Shown piece after piece: positions 22,301 to 34,480 of a stretch of DNA of 64,000 nucleotides. The DNA comes from Chlorops oryzae. Taxonomy: Eukaryota > Arthropoda > Insecta > Diptera > Chloropidae. The notes below the pieces were generated by a model. The model was given only the letters and a program-made list of their open reading frames with translations, made no database searches and was not told the DNA's origin. Positions within the stretch are counted from its first letter, which is position 1, and each line of letters starts with the position of its first letter. The stretch is from contig CM035808.1 of assembly GCA_020466095.1 (NCBI GenBank), forward strand, positions 46,964,893 through 47,028,892. The letters are read 5' to 3'. Both the position numbers and the translations under genes were made by a program.

Positions 22301-23079
22301 GTGAGTGTTTTTTTGTGTGGATAGACTTGAGCATTGGCTGGAGTAGATCTCTCGATAGCCTTTGTCTTTGTTATAATGACGGTATCGCTCTATTTGTTGT
22401 TAACAAATAAATAGACAAACAAACGAGAAACAAAAAAGGTAATTGTTTTGTGGAGCAGTAAAAACCAAAGAAAAAAACTTGTTTACCTCACCGGAAGGTA
22501 AATTGTAGAGCTTCGGATGCAAATTCACAAACACAAAAGCAAAGCAAAAAGAAATGCATTTGAACATTCATATGGAAAAATAACTCCACGCGAGGTCTCA
22601 AATTTTAATTCGCATTTAAACTTTTTGAGCGGGTGAAAATTTGACTCGTTGCGAAATTTGTTCGTGAATGAAATTTAATTAAGTGACAAGGAAACGAAGA
22701 AAAAAAGTACATTGAAACGAAAAAACGCAGTGTCAGCGGTTCTTTGGATTTACCGTCAGTGAAACTGAAACGAATATCTCAAGTCTCAAGTGAGTTTTGT
22801 TTACACTTTCGCTTCCCTTCTTCATTTTGTTAGTTCTTATGCTTAAATTTCGGATAATAAAAGAAATTATTGGGATTAGTAGGTAATACGAAACAGATAA
22901 GTCGGCCTTAATTTCTGTGAGTTTTAGCTTTTTAAGGAATTAATTAAGAAAACCGTATGGAGAAGTTACTCATAATCAGGTGGCAGAGATCGGTATGTTG
23001 TTTATCGCCTCAGAGAGAAATGCCTATTTTTTTAGGGGGTCGAATTTTGAACGCCTTGAAATAACGCCGGTCTAAAACA

Positions 23080-23450
23080 CTGTATCAAATCCCTATAATT
23101 AGTTTCGCTGGATTGGTTATAGTTTAATTGTAATTTGATCTCGAAATGTGTGGCCGAGATTTAAGTCTCTTATCTCGTGAACCGTTTAATATTTTCATTT
23201 CTTATCTATCGCAAAGTCTTAGTTTGAGATATTGATAAGAGGACTGTAGTAATACCTGTCCCGAAAAAGATCCATCTAGTAGCTACAAAAAGCAAAAATC
23301 TCAAAAGTTTAGTAATTTTTCACTTCATATTATTATTTCTGGCCCATAGTTCCCAAAACCGGTGTGAATTTTATCAAAATTCTTTGACTAAAATGAAACT
23401 GGAAAACTCCTTGCCACACACTAACTGCATCCGAGTGCTCCTTGGTACCG
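23080..23450 (-). repeat. Dispersed repeat, copy A (reversed)
   Basis: Read on the minus strand it shares ordered blocks (ACTTTTGAGATTTTTG, a CGAAACTAATTATAGGGATTTG-like block) with 29,360-29,830 and 31,290-31,760. Strongly diverged; limits are approximate. Confidence 0.45.
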
Positions 23451-25515
23451 TTTTGTACTGTAAAGTTGAAAATTTTTACCCAAAATCAAATGAAAAATCT
23501 ACCCTTTAAATATTGGGGGAGTAAAATGCATCATGAGTCTTCTTACACCAGGCTTTCCAGTGATGAATGATTTTCCTTTTTACCAAACACTATAACCCCA
23601 AATCTTAATAATTACTCACATTCATGAAACTCTGATCCATTGAAATTATTGTGCTTCTACGCTTACTCAACTTGGGGGCTTTACCTAATTCATTTTTTCC
23701 CGAGCTGTAGATAATAAATATTTGCATCGATTACCGCCCTTCAAGTGATATTTTTTCTCGCCATTATTTTTCCCACGTCATACTTAACGAGGGTTTTGAA
23801 CTTCTTTGACTCATTTCTGCAAGTTACTCGTTCATCAAAAGTCATTATCCAACATCAATTTAGTCGGGCAGAGCGCTTCTCAAAGAATTTCGAAAAGATT
23901 AATTCATATTTTCTTGTGCAATTTCAATTAAGTGTCGTTTATTATTGCGAAAAAAAAAGAAAATGAATGCTTAGTTCGATAGTACCCACAATGGCATTAT
24001 CGATGAGTAAGACTTTGTGGGTCACTGGGATTTCTTCTCAATAGCTTTAACTTGAGGAAGCTCTTATAAGGGGAAGTTCAAAAATTCGATTATCTCAAGG
24101 TAAAAGAGCTTATGTGGACTTGGGAGTTTTTATTATTAATAATTTTTCTTAAATTTTCTTTAGACAATGTTGAGGTTAAAGGGTTAAAATGAGTCTTCTG
24201 TCGTTGCCATAAAAAATGGAAGAAGCAATCCTAAACAGCAACTATGAGTATTCGAGACGACTGTACCCATAAATGTCAGCCGTCGTGAAAGGGTTAAGAG
24301 CTCTTTTAAGTGACTGATAAATAATAAAGCTGACTAGAACATTTCGCACGAAAAATAAATTCTATGATAGTAAAAGACAAAATAATTGCCTGGATTTTCC
24401 GAAATTTTTCGGGGATTTTCATCGGAGTGTTTTTTTTTATTTTTATTTTAGACTGACCTTTGTTTTGAAGGAATTAAAAAAAAATGAAAATCCCCCATTT
24501 GGATGGAGACTGAAATAAACAAAACCTATCGAATCCAATTCATCGAAGTTCCATCTTCAAATTACAAAGCAATCAAACCGGTTAAATGATTGCTTCATTT
24601 TTCTTTACGTAATCCCGATTGAAGATAACTTTAGCTACCTAAGTGCTTTACATATATAGATATCTATATATGTATACCAACATAAAAAATACACAGAATG
24701 AAAAATGTCTTTCTTAAAATAACAACAACAAAACCCAAATCAAATTTACATTCATACATGGCTTTCCACATCGAAAATCCACAGCCAGAGAAAGGCGTGT
24801 TAATTTTACCTGTTTTTATGAATTCTTTGTTTTGTTTGGTTTTGTTTTGCTTTGTCTTGTTCAATCTTCCTATATTGCCTTTGTGGGACTCATCTTTTTC
24901 CCTTTAAAAGGATTAAAGACTCGACACTCGCCAAGTCATCTCAGCCGGTTAAGCTGCCGATCAGTCAGTCAGTCATTCAGCCAGTCGAAAATAAATTCGA
25001 ATCGCTTCATAGCCCGGCTAAGTGCCTTTCATTTGGTGATCTTGAATTTTGACTCCTTTGTGAGAATGTTGTTAGAAATGTGGCATTTAAAAGGATACCC
25101 ATAGAACGAGGAATGCAAACCCTTTTTCGCTTCGTAGATAATTGTGAACCAGCCTTTTCTTTTATTTTCGGATTCTTTCCGTATTATTGAATGCCATAAA
25201 GCGATTACTGGATTTTAAAACTTTAATTAGGTTGAGTAATTTTGTGAAATCGCAGTGAGCGATTGTGGCACGTTTTAGAGTGTCTTCCTCGACGTCTTAT
25301 CGTTGCACTCTGAGACTTGAAATTTTGTTTTTTTCGAAAGATAAGATATAATTATACTAATATTGCCTAAAACAATAGAAAGATAAGGTCGTAAAGGTGA
25401 CGGGAAATCGTTATTATGGCTTCAAAGATATTATATTTACGACTAAAGGAAAATTTGTTTTCTTTTTACACTAGATGCACAAATAATAGCGCCACTTGCT
25501 TTGAGACGTACTTTT

Positions 25516-25934
25516 CAGGGACGTGAACCGGGTGTAGAATGTTCCCGGTTTGGTTCGGCGGCTCGAACCGTGTTTGAACTTTTCGATTGGTTCGTCAAAT
25601 CGGTTTTTTAATTTCTTTGAACCGGGGTTTCGGGAATTTCTCAAATTAAAAAAATTTGTTAACACATGTTCACACTTCTAACTCAATTTTTTACCATTTA
25701 GGGTTAAAATTTGCACAATGAAAAGTTTGTGATGGTTACCTTACTCATATTAGAGATGGTATCGGTACTAACTTCATGAGAATATCGACTTCGATTTTTT
25801 TATTTTTGACCTATGGGAGCGACCACTGTGCATGGTTGCAGGCAAAAATGAAGCCCTGAACCTTTACAAAAAGGGGTTCGGTTTTCGGTTCGGTTCATCA
25901 GCAGATAAAAGCGGCTTTCCGGTTCTCGTCCCTG
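25516..25934. mobile_element. hAT-type MITE, 419 bp, with 8-bp target duplication
   Basis: Ends CAGGGACGTGAACCGG and (other strand) CAGGGACGAGAACCGG. Perfect 8-bp target duplication GTACTTTT at 25,508-25,515 and 25,935-25,942. Subterminal GAACCG/CGGTTC repeats are dense at both ends. No transposase. The well-kept target duplication points to a fairly recent insertion. Confidence 0.88.
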
Positions 25935-27179
25935 GTACTTTTTATTGAATGTCAAATTTAAATATGGATTATTTTATTTACATAGGTATTTGAATTAGAT
26001 TTTTATAAATTTGTTCTACAATCTTTTAATTTAAGAATTTAAAAATTTCTGTAGCAGGTCCATGACGTACATAGGTTATTTAAGCCTTCTTATTTGTATC
26101 TAAAGTGTTATGAGTAAGGTTTAACACTAAGCTGTTTTTGTAGTTGGAAAGTCTTTCAATATATCCACTGCTATAAGAAATTTGGGACCTTTAGGGATGT
26201 CGCCATGATTAATATCAAAAGGGGCCATAACTATACTTCGCACTATCCTTTTCGATTGGTATAATCTATAGAACTGAAGGGCATAAAACCTTTAAGGGTG
26301 TAATTTCAAAACCTGAAAAAGAAATATTTTTCAGTATTTATATTTTTTGAGATATTAATTAATGCTACTGAGACTTCAAAGAGGTTTATTTGCTTACCTT
26401 CAATTGTATGGAAACACTCCCACCAAATAAATCTAATTTTTCTTTTATCTGAGTGCAAATAAATTTTTAATTAAAATAGCCGTCCATTGTCTTTACGCAG
26501 TGAGTCTCTCATTTTGTTTCATTGTTTTTTTCTTCGTTCCTTTATAAAGATACGTGGTCTTATATTTATTATCTTTGTAATCTCAGTGACTCACGATGCG
26601 AGCACTTAGAACTCGGCATGACTAAGCCAATAAAACTTGCACATTCCCTGAATTCAGAGAATTTTATATTTTCTTTTGTCCTTTTCTGTTTCTTTTGTAC
26701 ATTTTTTGAATTCTCCAAAAAAAAAAAAAAATAAATTTTGAAAAATTGTAACAGGCGCTTAAATGTCTGGTTTTTCAGAATCTGAATTAAAATTCCAATC
26801 AATTCGCTGAAATATGCTAATGATTCTATTAATCCGCACCTGCGCTGAGAAATTCGTTCTGATGCTCTAATTTGTATGCGAAAAAACCTGTCCCTAGAAT
26901 GTTTAAAGCTTTAAGAGAACAATGAAGAACCTTGAATTATACAAAAATGACCTTAACCCTCTCGGGACCACTGGCGAAACTCGCCACCCAATCGTCACAT
27001 TTGAAATTCAAGCTTTTTAGAACACCTTATTGCGACTGCGCAGTACCCATATTCAAGTGACTGCATAACCATTATGGGTGAAGATTTCTGGACAGGTCCA
27101 GGTCTTTGCATTTTAATAATTTTTTGAAAGTTGTGCCTATTTCACTTAACAGAAACGATCAATATGGATCCTATTTCAG

Positions 27180-27560
27180 CTATGGAGGAAGGGTTGAAAG
27201 AAAAGAGAGAGACAGAGAGGGAGAGCTAGAGATGTAAGAAGAGAACGAAAGAGGGGGGCAGTGAGAGAGGGATAGTAGGAGAGGTAAAGTGTGACAAGGA
27301 GAGTAAGAGAGGGGTAGTGAGAGAGGAATATCATGAGCCTGACGGGGAGGGGGAGAGCAAGAGATTGATTTTGGGTGAGAGTTGTATGGACGGAGAAAAC
27401 GGGATGGAGGGAGAAGGATGGTGAGAGAGAGGGATGAAGATGGATGGGTAGGGATGGAGAGAAAATTATGGGAAATGATTGATGGTGGGAGAGATAAATA
27501 GAGACGGACGGAGAGAGAGGGGATTGGGACAGAGAGTAAATAGCAAACACGAAAGAAGAT
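27180..27560. repeat. Purine (GA)-rich low-complexity tract
   Basis: Irregular GAGAGAGGG and GGAGAG repeats over about 380 bases on the + strand. The two overlapping minus-strand frames of about 136 codons (Ser/Leu/Pro-rich) come from this composition. Confidence 0.9.
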
Positions 27561-29359
27561 GTATTGAGATATAGCCAGTGATGCCACATAGAGTGATTTT
27601 TTCCATTCTGTAGAAATTTTTCGATATAAATTTTAATCGAAAACCATAAAAAGTATTAAATAGGCATTTTTCGTAATCATTTTCGTATGGAAAATATAAC
27701 AGAAGGAATTGTTTTAAATATCTGAGAGGAAAGTGGTGTCAAAATATACTGGCAACACCGTTTGAAGAAGGTGGGAAAGAGGTTAAGAGGTGGAGAGATG
27801 TAGCGAAAACGAAAATTGTTGGGAAGGGGAGAAGAACTGAGAAGCTTACGGAAGAATAGAAACGTAGAGATGGGGGGAAGATGTTCATAGATTTAGGTAA
27901 TCAGAGTAAAAGATAAGGAAAGCGAAAAATGTGTGTTTCTAATCGGTCCTGTGAGAAGTTCCTTCGGACCAAAAGCCTCAAAATTATATTATAACTTAAA
28001 ACGTAAATGTTTCACAAACAAAAACAATGAAAACATTTTTTTGTTAACCTCATCATCTATGGGACTTTTGAGAGAAATAATTTTGAATTTTTACGTTGAT
28101 AGCCACTGAGCCTCTGTAGAAAAATTGTGATATCTTTAAATTGACTTTAATAGGTATTTCTGCAACTACTTGGTAATTAAAATGTCGTTATCTTCTCCTC
28201 TGAATAAACATTTAACTATCGTTAAATGAAAATCTTTTCTTTACTTTTTCTACTTTTTATTGTGTTTAATATTGTCTTTAATTTCCTAAGTTTTGGCGAT
28301 AGCCGTAATTAAATTTTGAATATAAAAAGATTTAACTTCTCTCCGTTTGTGTGAACAATATTTTCGTAAGGTCCAAAGAAGACATATTTCGTTTGATCAA
28401 ATAAAGATTAAATGGGACACTTGCAGCTTTCCCAAAAAGTGTATAAAACCATTCGAAGCGATGTGAATATCCCTCTTTATATTTTAATTGATTACCTTTT
28501 TAAATGTAAATATTATAAATTCGTCACCTTAAAAGCAGCCTCTTCTTTGGATAGCATCCCAATTTAGAATTTATTGCTCACGTTGCCAAAAATGGCTTCA
28601 TCCGAATTCCATTCACTTGTCTAAGATGTTATTTAATATTTGTTTTAAATGAAATTTTTAACTTTCTTCTCCTTTTACGGTACTTCAGCGCCTTTCTGGC
28701 TTCTGTTTTCGCGTGTCCGAAATTCGAAGAAGACATTAATTAAATTGTAAATCATCCCAAACAAGATCTTCGAAAATAAACCTCAAATGGCTCATCAATT
28801 TTAAAATTACTTCCACCGAGTTTTGTTTTTTGTTTTTCTCCATTTATTTTAAATTATTTATGTTTTCTGTTTTCGCAAAAAACATTTGTTTGATGACTGT
28901 TGATGATAATGATGAGTCAATTTGTATTGTTTTTAAATTTGTGAGCATTTTACGAATGTGATGTAACTCGGAATAAGTGCAGCACGCAGACGTTTGATCG
29001 GTGGACAAAGATCGAAGCTCCTTCATATGAAGCCAAACTTTGGTCAGAAATGATTAAATCGATTTTGTCGATTTATTTTATGTTTGAGAGTCTGTAAGAC
29101 TTCACTTTTATTTTCCATTGATATTTGAGTTTTCTGGACTGTCATTATTTCTTTTTGCGATTTTTAACACATTTTTTTGTTGACTCAATTTCGAGTGTTT
29201 TTGGGAGTGAAGCAATGGCGAAAAAAACTTAAGATTGATCGAAAAGTTACAAGCATTTTTTTGTTTAAAAAAAAATTAAATATAAAAAACAAAACCTGAA
29301 ATATAAATTCTCAAAATGGGCTAAAATATTCTCTGGACTTAAAAATGTTTTTCAAATGC

Positions 29360-29830
29360 ACAACAAAATTTTGACTGCGGTCCTTGAAAGAGTAATTCTT
29401 AGCATTTTTCTTCTAATTTCGGGTGTAAATTTTCAACTTTGTAGCATTAAAAGGATCGCTCGGACTCTGGTGAACTTCTCCAAGAACTTATCCAGTTTTA
29501 GTTTTAATTCATTTAAGTCAAAGTATTTTCATATCATTCTTACAGGCCTTGGGAGTTATGGATCAGAAACGGCGAAAAGAGGTGAAAAAAAATAGTTAAG
29601 CTTTTGAGATTTCTTCTATTTGTATTCAATTAAGTGCAGTTTTCTGGGTCAGTCATTAAAAAAGTTCTTTTCTCCATATTTAAGTCTAAAATTTTGTATC
29701 AGAAAGGGAAATAAAATATTCCACGGTTAACGAGATACAGCCATGTGTAAAAGCATAAACTGCGCAACTTAATTCTCGGCGAAACTAAATATAGGGATTT
29801 TCCATGCTTAGCAATTGCTTTTGCTTATAT
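29360..29830 (+). repeat. Dispersed repeat, copy B
   Basis: Collinear with 31,290-31,760: both contain TTTTTCTTCTRATTTCGGGT, an AAGCTTTTGAGATTT block, GGGTCAG, AAATAAAATATT, CAACTTAATTCTC and AATATAGGGATTT in the same order, about 1.93 kb apart. Ends not resolved. Confidence 0.55.
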
Positions 29831-29998
29831 CAGGAAACGATGCTTGAGATTAGATACAATTTTATTAATGATCACAGAAGAACTTTGAAAATTTTGCATA
29901 GAAGAAAGTAAATTTTTTTAAATTTTTTTAAAGCCCTTCTTCAAAGCTTTTCATGCCAATTAATTGTGTAATTAATAATATTTTTCTTTTCTTTTCAG

Positions 29999-30489
29999 CA
30001 TCAAACGGAACAGTGATTTTAAACGACTGAAAAGAGTGCAAAAAAAGAAAAATAAAAAACCAAAACAACAAATCGAAAACAGTGAATTTCAGTGTTAAAA
30101 AGGAAAATTGATTTCCATGCGAAAATCAAATAAATTTATAGTGCATAAAGCAAATAACGCCAATTAGCAAAACAAAAGTGAGCGTAACGATATCGCAAAG
30201 AGCAGACAAAACCCATTCTTTCACTTTCTGCGATTAAAAGAAAAAAGCAAAAAAAAAAAATAAAAAAATCGGGCGGAAAATTTTTATTAATTTTTTTCCG
30301 ACTCGAGCCGCCGAGTCTTCTGGGCCTTCAGTGTACCTTCTCTGAACATTTTAAAGTCTGTTTCACATCAGTAAACGTCGATCACGCCGTTCCGCGATTC
30401 CGGATAACATGGATACTACATCGACGAGCACCGATACCGCCAATAGTAGCGCCAGCAGCTCCGATGGTTTGTCTTTCTGCTTCATTCGG
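29999..30489 (+). other. Second exon of the downstream gene (5' UTR plus first codons)
   Basis: Strong acceptor TTTTCTTTTCAG before 29,999 and strong donor CGG|GTAAGT at 30,490. The first 410 bases are A-rich with many stops, as expected of a leader; the ATG at 30,409 opens the coding part. Confidence 0.55.
30409..30489 (+). CDS. First coding exon of an unrecognised gene (27 codons, continues outside)
   Basis: ATG in context AACATGG, then a Ser/Thr/Asp-rich start (MDTTSTSTDTANSSASSSDG) followed by LSFCFIR, ending in phase 0 at a consensus donor. If unspliced the frame runs on to a stop at 30,664-30,666 as an 85-codon ORF, but the composition changes sharply to intron-like sequence past the donor. 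I do not recognise the protein. A disordered N-terminus leading into a hydrophobic stretch is all that can be seen. The next exon is not in the window, implying an intron of at least 33.5 kb. Confidence 0.5.
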
Positions 30490-31289
30490 GTAAGTTTCAC
30501 TTTTATTTCGATGCCATTGATGATTTTTATTTATTTCAAACATTTTCGTTGTATGCTGTCTCTTCTGTATCTTTTCTTGACTGCAATTTTTCCGCCAACT
30601 AAAAAAGAGCAAAGAAAAACAAAAAAAAAAAAAACAAGACAAGACAAAACAAAACAAAACGAGTAGGTCAATCAGAAGAACTTTAAAGCTGACTCCGTCA
30701 ACAGCGAAACTAGTTCATCGAGTCTTAACTGTACTACGACCTTAAGAGACGACTTTTTGCTTTTTTAGCTTTTGTTTATTCTTAATTTTATTTAATTTAT
30801 TTATTTATTTATTGTTAGATTCTTTTGAGTTGATTCTACAGTTAGCTGGAAGGCGTATTGCTTTTCTCTTGGGTCGTAAAATTTGTGTCGTCTATGGAAG
30901 TGAATATCGGCTTCCATTCAAATAGAATTAGGTGGCAGTGTTTTCGTCAATGGGCTTAATGAGCTCCATTGCCTATTGCAAGTACAGTCAAGATTCGCTG
31001 CTAGGGATCTTTCGGGATATAGAGGGAATTCGTCTAGATTTTATGATTTCTAAAACAAACCCCGATTCCACGATAGTGAGCGATGTTAAGCGTAGATCTG
31101 CCTAGTTGAGCAATTCTCCGATTAAGCGAGTAGACCTCCTCAAAGATAAGTCCGAATGGATTGTTATGCAACCTGATCGATTGGTAATTCATCTCTTCAT
31201 AAAGTGTCTATAGAAATTAGTTTCTTAAATTATGTAAAATTTAATCAAAATTTTCACTCCAGTTCCTGAAATTTCTTGAAAAGTTCAGC

Positions 31290-31760
31290 GTGCATTTTAA
31301 GAGCAGTTTTAAGTTTTTTTCTTCTGATTTCGGGTACAATTTTTTAACTTTTCAATACGAAAACTATATCAAGGAGCGCGAAGATACAAAAAACATTCTC
31401 AAAGAAGTTGTAAAATTGTACTTTTTTTTTGAGTCCAAAAAATTTCATAAGTTTCGAAACGGTTTGGAAGATATGGGCCAAAAATGGTAAAACTAGGTGA
31501 AAAAATGGTTAAGCTTTTGAGATTTTTGGTATTTGTTGCCAGCAGATCGAATTTATTCGGGTCAGCTTCTTTTCATGATGCTTGAGGCTAAAACATTGTT
31601 ATAGACCGGAAAATAAAATATTAATCCATTCTCAAAATATATCCATAACTGAGTGAGCAACTTAATTCTCAGCCACATTCTTCGAGATCGATTCAAAATT
31701 GACCTGTAGCAAATCTAGCAAAACCAAATATAGGGATTTGCTGCATTTACCATGTTGTTT
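31290..31760 (+). repeat. Dispersed repeat, copy C
   Basis: Collinear with copy B at 29,360-29,830 in the same orientation. The two may be copies of one element or a local duplication. Diverged; no coding frame shared. Confidence 0.55.
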
Positions 31761-33784
31761 CAAGATATGCACTCAAAACCCCTGTTTCCATTCGAGGACC
31801 TTCACAATGTAAGTAAGAACTTACGATATCCAGCTGTTCAAATGCACGATGTCAAGCATGCCCAACTTATCCACAGACAGACTCAAATTAACTGCATTGG
31901 CGTAACAAAAATCCATTCTAACTTATTAAATTATTATATTAAAATTATAAGTTTTTTTTTATTTCACTGAACAAAATCTTTTACGAATCAGAAACAAGGG
32001 TCAATGTATCAAAAGAAATTATGAGAACAAAGAAAGCATAAAGCGATTTGCAGGTAACCAGGCTCTAATTCAAATTAAAACAGTTCACAAAGAACTCACC
32101 AAAAACGAAATTGCGGTTGATAACCGAAATAAGTAGCCAAACCCAAAGCAAACTCTTCCAACAACCAAAAAAAAACCTCAATTTGGCTGTTGTAAATTAC
32201 TCAGAAAAATAAAAAAAAGATCTGAAACCAATTGAGCACCATAAAAAACAAAATTCGAAAGGTCAAAAGGCATTGAAAATCTTGCGTTCTTCTTTGCGAT
32301 CGCTGTCCCGATCCACTATTACCGCAATCAGAGACACGAAGAAGGTTCACGAACGAAGAGAATGAATAGAAGGTGTTTCTGTAAGCTGCTTCCGTAAAAA
32401 GGGTCAATGAATTTTTCCATCTCAGCCGTGAGCATTGGCTTGAAAGGCGTTTACCTCGTACCTGTGGGGCTTTCCGCTTCGCTGACCATTTTCGGTAGAA
32501 TTTCGTAGGGCGAGAGAGAGAGAGAGAGGTGCTGCGGTTTCCCCCCTTAATGTACCTACATATGTATAGCATAAATCTGATTCCATCCCAAAGTGCTATA
32601 CTTTTCACTTGCATTACTTTTATGATGGCACTCATCAAGCCGAAAGTTATCAAAACGTGCGCAGGCGTAGCATGCTGAAGCTGAATTTTGCTTTTTATGG
32701 CCATGGATCGTTAGCTTTTGTAATTGTTATTGTGGTAATGCTTGTTGTTGTTGTTGTTCCCTTATTCTTTCCAGAACCGAATTGAATTACTTGTGGCGGT
32801 GGCTATGGTTGGCTGAATTTTGTTCGTACTTAGACTGACGTCTGGTCTGGCTTTTCTTAAGCTTGCCAAAAAGCGGCAAAGTCTTCTTAATTTTTTCTTT
32901 AAAAAAACATCCTAAGATATGTTCATATAGAAAAAAAAAATTACAAAAATACACCGAAAACACGTCATTTTTATCCATAAAAGGCAGACAATAAACTATA
33001 GAATCTACGTACGTTTATTGCCTTTGAACTTGACCGCACATGTCCGCCTCGTGGCAATCAAATTAAGACATTTTTACTTTTTATGCAGCCAACACCCAAC
33101 CTTCAATGCCATCAATAAAGGTAGATATTAGCCATTGGCAGATTTCTTTATTTTTATTTTTATTTTTTCCCCATTTTATTTCAAATGAACTCTGAAGTCC
33201 ATGAGCGTAAAGTATTTTTGCCTTTTAAATGCCTCGATAGCCGCTGAAGCACTAAAATGCGCACTAGACTGCAACGCATTGATGCACAATAGTAGCCGGT
33301 GCAATGGGGGGACCAGGCGGGGTTCAGACTAGACTAGACTGAATTTTTGTGGAGTGGATGGAAGTGGAGTTGGTGAGAAGTATAGTGGACTCTACTCGAA
33401 AGCAAATCCAATCCATAAGCTAAAAGGAAGTTATGAAAAACGTATTAAAATAAAAGGGAATCCAATCGAATATCGTCGTTTGTGTCTGACAGAAAATTCC
33501 ATTTTATGCAAATGCATTCATTTTGGTTTTTATTAGTGCCTTTAGGAGCAAAACGGTTTAATGGGGGACTTCAAAAATTTCAAATGTTTGAGTTTATTAT
33601 CTTTAATTTTTATTTAATTTTTCATCGAAGCCCAAGGATAATGAGCGATGTGACGATATTGAAGAAGAAATAAAAAAATAAAATACAAATAAAAAATTCT
33701 CATAGATCTTAGGACTATAAGGGCTGAAGCGCTACTTTCAACCATAGGAGAAACAATATTTAAATCAACAGTGAGGTCTCAGTG

Positions 33785-34084
33785 GGGCATTCTAATCATC
33801 TTAATCATCACCTGAAGGAGGTGAGGGTGTTAAATGAGGTTTTCTGTAGGCTTTCTAAATTAGAGCAAGAAACAGTGGAGCATGTCATGTTGTTGTGAGT
33901 TATGTAGGCTTGTATTTTGACTCATCGTCATCAGAATGGATATTGGGTCCCAAAGCTATTGGTCAATTTTTTGCCTTTGGATATACTGAAATTTATAAGT
34001 AGTCTCAACCTTCTATAAGGGAAAATGTGCTGCACAAAGCTCTTTCAGGACGAAATGCTTTTATGGCAAAAAAAAAAAAAAAAA
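33785..34084 (+). pseudogene. 3' end of a decayed non-LTR (Jockey-type) retrotransposon
   Basis: One frame from 33,785 reads HLNHHLKEVRVLNEVFCRL then EQETVEHVMLL, matching the C-terminal HLxxxxxxxxxxCRxCxxEEETxEHxLxxC region that follows reverse transcriptase in Jockey-clade elements. Stops follow, and a second segment reads LPLDILKFISSLNLL, the usual last helix. It ends in an A run and AAATAAATAAA (34,066-34,093), a typical 3' tail. 5'-truncated and inactive. Confidence 0.6.
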
Positions 34085-34359
34085 TAAATAAAAATTTATT
34101 TATTTTACGCTGAAGTTCTTTCAATCCTCGATTGGGTGGATAGATCTAACCAGGTACTTTTTAACTTCAATTAGTTTATTTCAATCAAATATCTTCTATA
34201 ATTGAAATACAAATCGTGACTGGAAAATCCCGAAGATATGGAAATTATGGCTCTGTCATACAACCTATTTTTCCAACATTTTATGATCCAGTTCATCGAT
34301 TACGATCACTTTTGCCATTTTTTTTTTTTTGGGATATATACTCTGAATCACTCAAACCG

Positions 34360-34480
34360 AAGGCAAAGTTCCCTAAAGATTGATTATATACAAAGAAAAC
34401 TTGGTCCTCTGAAATTTCCTTAAAGACTTTTCTTCCCCAAGTCTCATCTAAAGACCAGAAAAATCCCTTTATTTAGGAAA
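34360..34480. repeat. Decayed TTGCCAG-family fragment
   Basis: Shares ordered blocks with 8,760-8,869 (AAGTCTCATCTAAAGA / AAGACTCCACTAAAGA; TTTATTTAGGAAAGATT / TTCATTTAGGGGAGATT). Ends are not preserved. Confidence 0.35.

Larger units (their letters stand above)
22301..29998 (+). other. Probable 5' UTR intron of the second gene
   Basis: 7.7 kb with no coding exon recognised. It holds a dispersed repeat copy (23,080-23,450, reversed), a hAT MITE (25,516-25,934), a GA-rich tract (27,180-27,560) and TTAACCCTTTC-type motifs at 24,285 and 26,953. The rest is AT-rich single-copy sequence. Confidence 0.4.

Noticed and set aside
27176..27589. Two minus-strand Ser/Leu/Pro-rich ORFs of about 136 codons
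   Set aside because: They arise from a GA-rich low-complexity tract and overlap each other in different frames.
32201..32704. 167-codon minus-strand ORF
   Set aside because: No recognisable motif, mixed composition and no splice or promoter context; probably chance.
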